NCBI RefSeq assembly: GCF_001048695.1
Contig: NZ_CVRB01000005.1
Location: 1-64,000, forward strand
DNA length: 64,000 nucleotides
DNA from: Neobacillus massiliamazoniensis
GTDB lineage: Bacteria; Bacillota; Bacilli; Bacillales; Cytobacillaceae
Direction: 5' to 3'
Of the stretch, positions 45,614-54,330 are shown piece by piece. Numbering within the stretch: position 1 is the stretch's first letter; every line of letters starts with the position of its first letter. The notes beneath the pieces were generated by a model. It was not told the origin of the DNA and did no database searches. It was given only the letters and a program-made list of their open reading frames with translations. Both the position numbers and the translations under genes were made by a program.

Positions 45614-47374
45614 GTCGAGTAGAAGGGAGCCTTTTTACCTTGCGGTAAATTGAACTCCACCTCCCTCACAGAACCGTGCTTGCACTATTAATGCACACGG
45701 CTCCTCCTAATTATCATTTACAGAATGTAGCTAATTTCTTTTCTTAAATCATATATATTCACTTTTATTCTTGGTGAAGGTAGTGGATATTTATTAAGAA
45801 AGAGTCTGAATTTATCCCATGTAAAGGATTTCCTTTGACTTCTTCGGTTAAGCCATTTAAACAGTAACCTTTCTATTTTGTCTTTGAAGTTGTTTACATT
45901 TTGGGTATTATCAGTGACGCAATAATAGTTGTAATAACCTATCAGTGATCGTTTAAATCGATCCATAATAATATGAATATCTTTATTTCGATTACTCTTC
46001 AGCCATTCTTTCGTTTCTTTTAGTTTGCCTTGGACTTTCTTCCTGCTTGATTTCCTTTTCACACGGAAGTTTCCTTGTTTGCTCTTCCCACAATAGTGCG
46101 TAAAACCAAGGAAACCAAAGGTTGCTGGTTTATTTCTCCCCTGTAGATTTGTATTTCTCTCCGCAAACCTCCCGAAGGGAATGATTTTGGTCTTATCCTC
46201 AGCTATTTCCAGGATAAATTCCTTTAATCATAACTTTAATGAATGGAAGAATTGCTCAGCTTCACTTTTATATTGAAAACAACAAACAAAATCATCCGCA
46301 TACCTCACTATGTATGCCTGTCCTTTGCACTGTTTCCTAACCCTTTTCTCAAACCATAGGTCGAGTACGTAATGGAGATATACATTGGCTTTCGGCCCGC
46401 CGTCGGGTAGAAAACAGGCGCGCGCAGTTGTTTAAAACCCACGTTTCCAGTAGCCCCCCTACGATCCCGGACGGTCGAATTTCCCGAGTCCGGTTCTGAC
46501 CTTGGATTAATCACCTACAACGCCTTCCCAATTAACCGTAGGTTTAAATGTCGGTACACATATTCCCCCATCAGTTAACGGTTTACCTGTAAGCTAGTTA
46601 GAATATTGATATTAGCTCTGAGTCTTTATCTTTTCTAACATTCCAAGTGCCCAGAGGTCCTTCGCTTTATCATAGGTGTTACCTAGATAAAAGTGTAATT
46701 TCCTTACACTTAGAAAGGCATTACCCTCCCCTCTTAGCTACTACGACCTCATGCGCCAGTCCTAAATCATCTTGCCATCTTCTATTGTGCCTCATATATG
46801 ACAAGTCTTTATTGATTAGTACCTTCTCAATTTGAAGTAGGACCTTCCCGTCGTTATCTCTAAGAATCTTTCCACAGATGCCAGAACCCGTACCCCGGCT
46901 GCTCTTACGGTGCTATTGACCGTTTCTTCCCGTAAGACATCGGTCTTCCCTCGTTAGATAAAGGTCGACGCAAGGCAAATTATCCCTCCAACAGTTTCTT
47001 TGAGGGGCGTAGATTTCGGGATTGCAGTATTCGTTAAATCCTTCTGGCCTCCGTGTTTGCTCGCCACACAGACTGTTCCGACCTTATTCCCTCTGTGTAG
47101 AATAGGCCGCCGTGACTTTTACTTCCAAGCAGAACGCAGTTCGTTACCTCCCCACGCATTGGATATGCTAGTCATCCGAATCGGTCAATTGATGACAGGA
47201 GACTTTCACTCCATAAGATTCTCAGCCTTGACGGCTGCTCCACCTAACTGTCTACGCTTAAAGACTAAAGTTACCTTTAGCCCTCCAAGACTCGCTACGA
47301 GCGAATGGCTAGTTCTTACTCGACGGGAATTCCACCCGCTATATGATACGACCTATGCTCGGCCGCACACGCAC
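45614..47374 (-). mobile_element. group II intron, decayed, copy C (about 1.76 kb)
   Basis: Minus-strand start GTGCGTGTGCGGCC at 47374, end CTACTCGAC at 45614. Domain V at 45671-45703 has TGCA / TGCA where copies A and B have TGCG / CGCA, a compensated change. It keeps the 3' half of the reverse transcriptase. The 5' exon reads TTTCACTACCGG, the 3' exon TGTTTGAAGATCC; both are hairpin-module sequence. The 46.4-47.2 kb part is structured intron RNA, with rearrangement. Confidence 0.85.
45718..46387 (-). pseudogene. group II intron reverse transcriptase/maturase, 3' part with stop codon
   Basis: In frame from about 46387: NVYLHYVLDLWFEKRV, the active-site motif VRYADDFVC (46291-46302), a TGA at 46228-46230, then LKEFILEIAEDKTKIIPFGR and the maturase part IGYYNYYCVTDN, LLFKWLNRRSQRKSF, ending at 45718. 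The front half (fingers and GTPQGG region) is deleted; it joins GGPK directly to ANVYLHY. It cannot make active enzyme. Confidence 0.88.
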
Positions 47375-47391
47375 CCGGTAGTGAAAGAACA

Positions 47392-47622
47392 TTATTTGTG
47401 TGGTAAGGGTTTTTCAGGGCGATTAGGACAGTATGTAAAATCAGGATCACTGCATTTGGATTCAGTCCAGTTATTACATTGAGGACAAAAATAAGCATCA
47501 AAATCTTCATAGTATATTAAATTACATTTGCAATCAGAACAGCTTTGGTTTTGGTCAATGTGACCATAAAATTCAAAGTCACTAATTATTAACTTGTCGT
47601 CATCCTTCACTTCAATTTTCAT
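47392..47622 (-). CDS. small zinc-ribbon protein
   Basis: 76 aa. SCSDCKCN (28-35), YFCPQCNNWTESKC (45-58) and TYCPN give seven Cys, enough for one or two zinc sites. GGGGA precedes the ATG. A unit of one gene directly beside intron C (18 bp from its start site to the stop codon). Function unknown. Confidence 0.65.
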   Translation of the reverse strand: MKIEVKDDDKLIISDFEFYGHIDQNQSCSDCKCNLIYYEDFDAYFCPQCNNWTESKCSDPDFTYCPNRPEKPLPHK

Positions 47623-47766
47623 AAATTAGTCCCCATCTTTTATTAAGGCTGTTTTCGTAAAGTTTGTTGTTTTCAAGTGGTCTTGATTTGCAAGATGCAC
47701 ATACAGCTCAAAAATATTTAGTTTCGATTAACTAATTCAAAATTTCATTTAGAGGATTAGCAATAT

Positions 47767-48054
47767 CTACCAAAAAAATCCTATACTAAATCGCCTATCA
47801 AAAGTTTTATAATTTGAAATTTCCACATAATATTTCGAAACTTTTGTAGAGAGTTCTAGTTTTATTGCGAATGGACGCAAATCTTTTTGTAATTGTCTAA
47901 TACAAAAAAATAGATTGCCTCCTTTTTCAATAGAATTTTTACAGGACAACAAAACATTTCTTTCCTGTTCCAATGTGTTCGGGTCTAAAACCAAATCATA
48001 TATGTCATTCAAAACCTTTTGCTCATCTATTTTCAGCTTGTTTTTTGCTGACAT
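47767..48054 (-). CDS. bacteriocin-immunity-like protein (enterocin A immunity family)
   Basis: 95 aa starting MSAKNKLKIDEQ (GGAGG 7 bases upstream). A four-helix pattern with LVLDPNTLEQERNVLLSCKNSIEKGGNLFFCIRQLQKDL, then PFAIKLELSTKVSKYYVEISN, matches EntA_Immun-type proteins that protect against class II bacteriocins. No bacteriocin gene is near, as is common for orphan immunity genes. Confidence 0.78.
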   Translation of the reverse strand: MSAKNKLKIDEQKVLNDIYDLVLDPNTLEQERNVLLSCKNSIEKGGNLFFCIRQLQKDLRPFAIKLELSTKVSKYYVEISNYKTFDRRFSIGFFW

Positions 48055-48129
48055 TTGCCTTCCTCCTTCTTGCATCTAAAATCCAAAACAACTCGATGAT
48101 AGTCCAACATACAATATTTGTTATGATTA

Positions 48130-48860
48130 AGAATAAAGTAATTGCACTTATTTAATCTGAAAACTAAAGTTTGGTCCTCCAAACGGTGCTGATACCACCA
48201 CATTAGCTACAACATTGACTGTGTATGAACTATATTTACTTCTCTTTTTGAATTAGGCTATTATAAATTTTCTTACTTTACATTTATGCACTTTTAAACA
48301 TCTCAACCGTTGAATGATTTGATTTTTCACAAGCAGAAATAAGCATTTGTTCAACTCTTTTTTCAAATGCTAAATTTTTACCTAATTCGAGCCAACGGAA
48401 CCAATTAAAACACCCGTTAGCCATCCATGAAGCGCAAAAATCAGCGCTTCACCACAGAGAATGAAAATGGGTCAGGCAGTCTATATTGTTTTAATGCTGG
48501 CGAAGAAGGTCTTTGAACTATGGTGCCTTTGAGCCCACCCGTTAGTCTGACTCCAACGACCACGGTGTACCACCGACTGTCGCGCCCTTTAGGGGTAGCA
48601 CTCATGGGAGATTAATCCTTTTTCTGGTTGTTGCGCCAGCTTTACCTGATTTTATTTTAAGTAGAAAGGTATTACTATTCGTTTTACCAGCCAACCTTAT
48701 ATCGTTCCTTCATGAGGCTCAGCCTTTTTTTAAAAACTGGTTTTTCTGGGTCTGTTTTTTCATGCCCTTTTTCATTTTTTATTTTCATGGGAGTTGAATA
48801 AAACAATGCTGTTGAAACAGCCTTGTTAAGGAAATAATACGTAGATTATTGTCTAATTAT
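48130..48860. other. 700-bp stretch without a convincing gene
   Basis: It holds isolated hairpin-site motifs (AACACCCGTTAGCC at 48411, GCCCACCCGTTAGTCTG at 48533), a stem GAAGCGC / GCGCTTC at 48427-48451 and a GC-rich patch (48545-48610, GCGCCCTTTAGGGGTAGC) that looks structured. I see no ORF with a ribosome site. Confidence 0.45.
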
Positions 48861-49193
48861 CTACCCGTTTATATCATTACTGGTTCTTTCAAAACATAAA
48901 TTAACTGTGCGTTCATTTGAACGAGTTCGATGCATTGTATTAGCTGGAATTGTAAATATTTCACCTGGTTTAAGAGATACTGTTTCATTGTTTTCTAAGT
49001 CTATAAATAGTTCACCTTCTAATACATAAAATAATTCATCGCAATCCTCGTGTTTATGCCAGTGAAATTCCCCATTTATAACGGCTATTCTAAGAGCGTG
49101 GTCATTAACTTCGCTTACGATAAAATTAGTATAATCCGTTTGGTCTTGGATTAATTTATGTAGATTAAAAACTTCTAATTGTCTTTTTTTCAT
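48861..49193 (-). CDS. cupin-domain protein
   Basis: 110 aa. Cupin motif 1 is GEFHWHKHEDCDELFYVLEG, with the His-His-Glu set, and motif 2 PGEIFTIPANTMHRTRS, with His. These are the four usual metal ligands. Small single-cupin proteins like this bind or isomerise small molecules. AAAGGGG precedes the ATG. Single gene between modules. Confidence 0.9.
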   Translation of the reverse strand: MKKRQLEVFNLHKLIQDQTDYTNFIVSEVNDHALRIAVINGEFHWHKHEDCDELFYVLEGELFIDLENNETVSLKPGEIFTIPANTMHRTRSNERTVNLCFERTSNDING

Positions 49194-49257
49194 ACTGTTT
49201 CCCCTTTAGAAATTTTATTCTTAATTAGACTAAATTCGACAATAATTTGAAATAGTC

Positions 49258-49376
49258 CTTCTTCAACTATCCTGCCACGTTAGTTAAATAACAATAATTA
49301 AAATGACTGCCGAAACAGTCCCCCGTTGTAAAGCTAAAGCCCCCGTTCGTTTAGTTTAAGTAAATTTCTTCACAAG
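49258..49376 (-). repeat. hairpin module (standard type)
   Basis: CTTCAACTATCCTGCCACG-TTAGTTAAATAAC, GACTGCCGAAACAGTC stem, CTAAAGCCCCC-GTTCGTTTAGTTTAAG, TTTCTTCACAAG. Confidence 0.75.
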
Positions 49377-49482
49377 TGCCTTTTTTCTGCAACAAAACTT
49401 ATTTAATTTTTAGTATAATAACTTTAATTAATTTAATTATTTAAAGAGGTTTATAATAAAAGGTGGAAAGTGAGAGATTGTT

Positions 49483-50085
49483 TTGAATCCTGTGAAGGAA
49501 AAGATTAGTCAAGCATTTGATAACGTCAATGACGATTATTCCCCAATTGTTGAACAAGCTAGAAGGTATCTAAAATATGCGTCTTTGATCGATTTAGATG
49601 AATCATTTAAAATGGGTCATCAACCTTGGGAAGGTCCATATAGTTTCGCCGTGACTTTATATCAACCTGCGAAAAAAAGTTGGCTTGGAAAGTGGATTCC
49701 GAAGGAATATCAGAACTTCCTCTTGACATTTAACGGTTGTTTCATTCACGGTTTCTGTCTCTATGGATTGCCACCCTCAATGCAAAGAAAAACACCATTG
49801 ATGAACCGTAAGGTTCTAGAATGTCTCAGCTTGCAAGAAGCAAACTTGTCCTGGATTCACGGATATAATGTGGATAAAAACGAGTGTTTTCATTTTGGGG
49901 GGAGAACTTATACATACGAAGAGAATGTTGGCTATTTCATTCGAAACAAAACGAACATCATATGTGCAAGAAATAACGGTGAAATCATTGGAGAATGGAA
50001 CGATTTCACAACCTTTCTTCAAGATGAGCTTGAAGTGGTAGAAGCGATGATGAGAGAAAAAACACCAGAAGACTGGTGGAGTTAA
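49483..50085 (+). CDS. SUKH-like (SMI1/KNR4) protein
   Basis: 200 aa from TTG 49483 (AAGTGAGAG upstream). YQNFLLTFNGCFIHGFCLYGLPPSMQ fits the SUKH pattern of 'LP..Y..FL...NG' with a following loop; the C-terminal half has NVGYFIRNKTNIICARNNGE, IGEWNDFTTFLQDEL, the usual SUKH end. SUKH proteins are immunity proteins for nuclease toxins. Plus strand, unlike most of its neighbours. No toxin is near. Confidence 0.8.
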   Translation: MNPVKEKISQAFDNVNDDYSPIVEQARRYLKYASLIDLDESFKMGHQPWEGPYSFAVTLYQPAKKSWLGKWIPKEYQNFLLTFNGCFIHGFCLYGLPPSMQRKTPLMNRKVLECLSLQEANLSWIHGYNVDKNECFHFGGRTYTYEENVGYFIRNKTNIICARNNGEIIGEWNDFTTFLQDELEVVEAMMREKTPEDWWS

Positions 50086-50128
50086 AATCGTTTTTCTTTA
50101 ATGTGTTTGAATAAAGAACGAATTAAAA

Positions 50129-50156
50129 GAATAGTGTGCCGATTGGCACACTATTC
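50129..50156 (+). terminator. symmetrical hairpin after the SUKH-like gene
   Basis: GAATAGTGTGCC / GGCACACTATTC perfect 12-bp stem with loop GATT; the T tract is short. It may act in both directions. Confidence 0.65.
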
Positions 50157-50159
50157 AAT

Positions 50160-50240
50160 TATCCCGACCGTATTGCGAATTATGAAAAAAGGCTGCTATA
50201 GCAACCATGCTGTTCAATTAAAGCCCCCGTTTGTTTAATA
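50160..50240 (-). repeat. hairpin module
   Basis: ATCCCGACCGTATTGCG, AAAGGCTGCTATAGCAACC, CTGTTCAATTAAAGCCCCC-GTTTGTTTAATAAGG. The stop codon of the repaired LRR frame is in the last motif. Confidence 0.6.
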
Positions 50241-51046
50241 AGGTTGATTTGAACTTATTTCGTATTTCTTTTGAAACACTTTAAATTGTTGTTCATACTT
50301 CTGTAGCTTTTCAATATCTATAGATGAATTAAGAATGGCTTTCGCTTCCCAATAACCATAATATCTTTGCCATCTATCGGGTCATTCAGTTTAACGAATG
50401 GTTGAAAGTATTCGCATTTAGTTTGAGGGAGTACAACTGACAGCCTCGCAAACTCTTCGGTTGGAAATTGATTCGATAGTTCAAGCTCTAATAAATTCTT
50501 TAAGTAAGATATAGGCTCTAAGGACTCATCTTTCAGTTTAATATTTGATAACCCCAATATTTTAAGGCTTTGAAGATTTTTAATTGGACTAAGTGTATTA
50601 ATAATTAAGGTATTCCAAATACCTCCTGACAAATTTAATTCTTCTAAATAACTGCAAGATTCAATCGGGTCTATTTGGTTTAATCGCTTAAAATCTTCAA
50701 TAGAAAGGTATTTCAAATTAGGATTTTTAGACATATCCCATAATTTTGTTGCTTTGGGATTCCAACAAAGATACAACTTTTCTACGTTTTCAAGCCGTTC
50801 TAAAGCCGATAAGTCTTCCACTCTCATTTCATAAATATATAATGTTTTAGGGTTAATGGAGTTAATAATTAAATCAAATTCTTTTTGATTAACAGTGTAT
50901 ATCCACACTGTTTCAATATGTGGTAAGTTACTCAAATGCTGAAGATTTTGAGTCTTGCCTTGTAATGCAATTTCTGTTGGAGCTTCTTTTATGTCTTTCA
51001 AATCCTTAACAAATTTTGGTTGCTTTCCTGTAGGAAATAGTAGCAT
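50235..51046 (-). pseudogene. leucine-rich-repeat protein with a late frameshift
   Basis: The first 242 aa (stop at 50318) have five to six LRR-like units (for example LSALERLENVEKLYLCWN, CSYLEELNLSGG, LKNLLELELSN). After GKRKPFL the frame ends in IHL. One base shift continues NSSIDIEKLQKYEQQFKVF to a stop at 50235 inside the hairpin motif. The repaired length is about 270 aa. Such short LRR proteins occur in toxin-immunity loci. GGGGGATTGAA precedes the ATG. The 242-aa product could still fold. Confidence 0.75.
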
Positions 51047-51141
51047 TTCAATCCCCCGTTAAGAAAAAATATTTAAGACGGTTTCGATAATTCAAAAACA
51101 GGTATATCTCGGTATTAATTTCAACATCACTCATTTCGTTT

Positions 51142-51238
51142 CCTTCTTACACTAAACTGCCAGTTAGCACAATAAGAATATGAGTTGCTGCCGCAACTCA
51201 CTATGATCTTGAATTATTGCCCTGTTTGCAAAATAAAC
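51142..51238 (-). repeat. hairpin module (standard type)
   Basis: TTACACTAAACTGCCAG-TTAGCACAATAAG, stem GAGTTGC / GCAACTC (51182-51199), CTTGAATTATTGCCC-TGTTTGCAAAATAAAC. Confidence 0.75.
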
Positions 51239-51245
51239 ACAATTT

Positions 51246-51620
51246 CTATCCAATAATTGATTTAGCTCCAATTTTCCAATTCATAAAAAGGTTTATGTCA
51301 TTTATTGCATCAATTATTCTCCAGTTGAATTTCTGATTTTCTCGAAGTTCTTTTAATACGATTGGTTTAACAATGTGCTTTTCTAACATACCTTTTGTTC
51401 TTGCGATATATGCAAATCCTAACACAGCGTTTGCTCTTATTAGTGGATTCTCGTGTTCAGATAACCTGGCACATATGTCCTGTACATACTTCCAGTTTAT
51501 ATGATACTCTCCAACAGAAAGAGGAAGGGTAATAAGTTCATCAATTACATTCCTATTGAGAATATCTCTTATTTGGTCATTAGAAAACTCTTCAAGTGGT
51601 TTGTAAATCCGCTTTTTCAT
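51246..51620 (-). CDS. HEAT-repeat-like helical protein
   Basis: 124 aa. VQDICARLSEHENPLIRANAVLGFAYIAR near 45-75 is a clear HEAT-type helix pair, followed by LEKHIVKPIVLKELRENQK and FNWRIIDAINDINLFMNW. It probably belongs to the small helical immunity-like proteins. The ribosome site (AAGGTGTTG) is rather far from the ATG. Single gene. Confidence 0.7.
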   Translation of the reverse strand: MKKRIYKPLEEFSNDQIRDILNRNVIDELITLPLSVGEYHINWKYVQDICARLSEHENPLIRANAVLGFAYIARTKGMLEKHIVKPIVLKELRENQKFNWRIIDAINDINLFMNWKIGAKSIIG

Positions 51621-51689
51621 CCAAAATAATCAACACCTTAATAATTTCATTACATTAATAAAAATATTCTAGATAATATTAGATATTTC

Positions 51690-51780
51690 CTTCACCCCTT
51701 AACTTACCGTCGAGTTTATCCAATAAGAAAAAGAGTTGCTGCCACAACTCCTTTTTTACTCTTCCACCCTTTGAAGAAGA
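51690..51780 (-). repeat. hairpin module
   Basis: CACCCCTTAACTTACCG-TCGAGTTTATCCAATAAG, AAGAGTTGCTGCCACAACTCC stem (a minus-strand terminator with a TTTTTC tail), CTCTTCCACCC-TTTGAAGAAG. Confidence 0.65.
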
Positions 51781-51786
51781 AACTAC

Positions 51787-52218
51787 TCAATACTTAACTA
51801 TATTTAGCCATTGACCATCGGGACCAACGGTTATATGAGGAACCTTATTTAATTGAAACATTTTGTAAATGTCCAAATTCTTCTTGGATAATTTACTTAA
51901 TTGTTCTGATACATCAGTCTCGGAAAAAATCAGATAATCCATTGTAGACCGTAAATAAAATTCATAAATATATCGTTTTTGACTGTCTTTTACATAACCC
52001 ATATAGCCCATTTCCCTTGGAAAAGTACTTGGTAACTGGAATTTATTAACTTCAATAAAGTCATTTGAAAGTTCATTTAATAGGTCTTGTTCATTTTCAG
52101 GAATAATCGCATAGATATAACAATCTTGCTTGTAAATGCTATTGATTATGCTAACAAACTCTTGTTCATCAATTTCTTCATCGAGTAATATTTCCTCTTT
52201 TTTCGGAATGCTTCTCAA
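51787..52218 (-). CDS. hypothetical protein
   Basis: 143 aa beginning with TTG (GGGGTGATT upstream). Acidic start (EEILLDEEIDEQEF), then alpha/beta with FPREMGYMGYVKDSQKRYIYEFYLRS and an end HITVGPDGQWLNIVKY. It is a single cytosolic unit; I cannot name the family. Confidence 0.55.
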   Translation of the reverse strand: MRSIPKKEEILLDEEIDEQEFVSIINSIYKQDCYIYAIIPENEQDLLNELSNDFIEVNKFQLPSTFPREMGYMGYVKDSQKRYIYEFYLRSTMDYLIFSETDVSEQLSKLSKKNLDIYKMFQLNKVPHITVGPDGQWLNIVKY

Positions 52219-52268
52219 TGCCCAATCACCCCTTTTTTATGATTATACAATTAGACTGGAGATGTTTC

Positions 52269-52365
52269 CTTCTTCAAGTAACCTGAAACTTTAGTTGAAT
52301 AACAAAAAAGCCACCAATTATGGCAGCTGGATCTTCAAGCAACTCTACCCTTTAGTTAAAAAAGG
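52269..52365 (-). repeat. hairpin module; contains the second copy of the 50-bp terminator unit
   Basis: TCTTCAAGTAACCTGAAA, then 52289-52338 identical to 45561-45610, then GCAACTCTACCC-TTTAGTTAAAAAAGG. The outer flanks differ from those at 45541, so the unit itself has been copied or moved. Confidence 0.85.
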
Positions 52366-52760
52366 TTTCCATTAATATAACCTTCAACAGATTGTAAAAA
52401 GCCAGATTCCGCTTTAATGAAAGCATTAATGGTTCCAGTTATTTCGATTTGTAATAGGTCTGACTCATCTTTATTAATTTCAATGTTTCCTCTGAAATCT
52501 TGAGAGCCTGATTTTAAACTTAGCTCTCGGATAGCTGTAAAATCCAATCTAACATTTATGGTATTATAGCCTTGTTTTACCCACTTTTCAGGTGGATTAT
52601 CTGCATAATACGGCATATCAAAAGAGATTGAAACTATTTGTCCCTCATCTTGGACAGAGAATTCTCCAATCCGCACATTTTTTAGTTCTGGTACGTCATT
52701 ATATAAGTTTTTAAGAAAATGAGTTCTTTCAAGAGCAGAATACCACAAATAATTTCCCAC
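52356..52760 (-). CDS. Imm50-like immunity protein
   Basis: 134 aa. The start YLWYSALERTHFLKNLYNDVPEL, the strand ISFDMPYYADNPPEKW and AIRELSLKSGSQDFRGNIEI are the Imm50 blocks. Imm50 proteins neutralise contact-dependent or secreted toxins. It starts with GTG and has a weak ribosome site. Its stop codon lies inside the hairpin motif (TTTAGTTAAAAAAGG), so the unit is tightly packed. Confidence 0.85.
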   Translation of the reverse strand: MGNYLWYSALERTHFLKNLYNDVPELKNVRIGEFSVQDEGQIVSISFDMPYYADNPPEKWVKQGYNTINVRLDFTAIRELSLKSGSQDFRGNIEINKDESDLLQIEITGTINAFIKAESGFLQSVEGYINGNLF

Positions 52761-52802
52761 CTTACAACGTAAATTTGGATCGTTTTACCCCCGAATAAAG
52801 CC

Positions 52803-52860
52803 TTTCCTTATTCAACTAATCTGCTTCTGTTAGCTGAAGAAGCAGATTATGTTCTACTTA
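52803..52860. repeat. hairpin site
   Basis: TTATTCAACTAATCTGCTTCTG-TTAGCTGAAGAAGCAG; the DUF3885 gene ends within it. Confidence 0.65.
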
Positions 52861-53504
52861 AACAAAAGATCAATTCTTTTGCGATCATAATCTAATATCC
52901 AATCATTAAATTCTTCATAAAGATAACGAATCCCCTCTTTATCGGCTGCTATAATATCGCATCCACGATCGTCATATAAGTGGTAAATTATTTTTTTAGT
53001 TAGATTAATAAAATAAATTTCATATCCACTTTCTTGATTATTTTTCAAAATAGTAGATGAATGAGCAAAGTCCTCATAACAAATAGCTTTTAATAGTGGG
53101 ACATACCTAATAGTGTTTTTTTTGCACTGAAGTATAAATCGATGAATAACCATCTCATCTGGTTCATCTTCGAAGACTAAAAGCTGATGCTGTAATTTGT
53201 ATAATAGATCTTTATCTTTTATATACTTCTTATAAACATTTAAAGGTTTGGTCTGGAGAAAGTGATTGTTACTTGTAGTGAGCACATCGGTAACCAGCTG
53301 AATCTCATCTCTATCATCAAATACCTTTTTAAACAAAGAAATGGAACGTTGAAAAGTTTGTTTCAAATTTTCATTTTTATAGTATGGTATTTTCGGATTT
53401 GAGATTTCGAACCTAACGCTATTATTCCAACAATAAAATAAAGGGGGTACTAAAATTAGCCCCTCAAAATTCTCATTTAGAAATGAATATAGATTTCTAA
53501 TCAT
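52854..53504 (-). CDS. DUF3885 family protein, copy 3
   Basis: 216 aa starting MIRNLYSFLNENFEGL (GGGAGG upstream; the frame is open further up to 53531). It resembles the copy at 10520 closely: VPPLFYCWNNSVRFEISNPKIP, IYHLYDDRGCDIIAADKEG and the end FNDWILDYDRKRIDLLF. Function unknown. Three divergent copies in one array suggest repeated capture rather than recent duplication. Confidence 0.87.
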   Translation of the reverse strand: MIRNLYSFLNENFEGLILVPPLFYCWNNSVRFEISNPKIPYYKNENLKQTFQRSISLFKKVFDDRDEIQLVTDVLTTSNNHFLQTKPLNVYKKYIKDKDLLYKLQHQLLVFEDEPDEMVIHRFILQCKKNTIRYVPLLKAICYEDFAHSSTILKNNQESGYEIYFINLTKKIIYHLYDDRGCDIIAADKEGIRYLYEEFNDWILDYDRKRIDLLFK

Positions 53505-53569
53505 TATTCCTCCCATCAGGTTTATTAACAAAAACCGTAAATAAATATCAATGTGTTACTAATGACATT

Positions 53570-53620
53570 TTGTTCTTAAAGTATCGCACCCCGTTAGTTT
53601 AAGTGAAAACCCCCACAATC
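53570..53620. repeat. hairpin site
   Basis: TTCTTAAAGTATCGCACCCC-GTTAGTTTAAGTG, then CCCACAATC. Confidence 0.65.
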
Positions 53621-53722
53621 TTTTTTTTACCTTGGCTCTGTTAAATTTTAATGTTGATAATAGTGTAGAAATAAAGGAAAAGCTCTAATTAATGGTTTTT
53701 CCCTTTATTCATACACTATCGG

Positions 53723-54232
53723 TTAGTTCAAGAAGGTTTTTTCTTTGCTATCCGTGCTATATAAATCTATTCTTTCTTTCACATTGGCACTCTTACCTAT
53801 ATCCCACCATTCAACAATCATATAAATATCGCTAACTTCATTTAGTGTGATAGGGTCTCCATTTTTGTTCAAATATACTCCACCTTCGATTGCTCCCGTT
53901 GTTTTTTTTGCAATATCAATTCCTGCACCATTTGCCGAACCAGAATGTACCACTATATCTTTACCGTTAATAACTGCGTGGGTTTCAAATTGAAAAGAAT
54001 CTGTGATGTATTCATTTGCATTTTTCATTTTCAAAGTTCCATTACCTGCTTTAAAGTTTTCTGGTGTTATCATAACTTCATATCCAGTTAATTTCCAAGT
54101 TTGACTTTCTCCCATTAATGATAAATAGTAATGATTTATAACTGATTTCTCATTACTGTTGCATCCAGAAAGTAAAAGAATTAATAATACCAAACTGAAT
54201 AATTGACTGAATTTTGCTTTTCCTAATAACAC
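53723..54232 (-). CDS. lipoprotein, unknown
   Basis: 169 aa starting with GTG (GGGGAG upstream). Signal FSQLFSLVLLILLLSGC with the lipobox LSGC (Cys at about 24), so it is lipid-anchored outside the membrane. The mature part is beta-rich (WKLTGYEVMITPENFKAGNG, YMIVEWW). Family not recognised. It lies between hairpin modules; the first cytosolic-to-surface exception in this part of the array. Confidence 0.75.
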   Translation of the reverse strand: MLLGKAKFSQLFSLVLLILLLSGCNSNEKSVINHYYLSLMGESQTWKLTGYEVMITPENFKAGNGTLKMKNANEYITDSFQFETHAVINGKDIVVHSGSANGAGIDIAKKTTGAIEGGVYLNKNGDPITLNEVSDIYMIVEWWDIGKSANVKERIDLYSTDSKEKTFLN

Positions 54233-54287
54233 AATCTCCCCCCTCTGCTATCACATTTTCATTATATATATACCATATTTTCCCTCT

Positions 54288-54325
54288 AAGGAACTGTCCG
54301 TTCAACTCCCAGTTAGTGAAACAAA
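54288..54325. repeat. hairpin site
   Basis: CCGTTCAACTCCC-AGTTAGTGAAACAAAC. Confidence 0.6.
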
Positions 54326-54330
54326 CATGG

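Noticed and set aside
47000-47482. 160-aa ORF in intron C
   Set aside because: It is a chance frame antisense to structured group II intron RNA and ends in the neighbouring hairpin motif.
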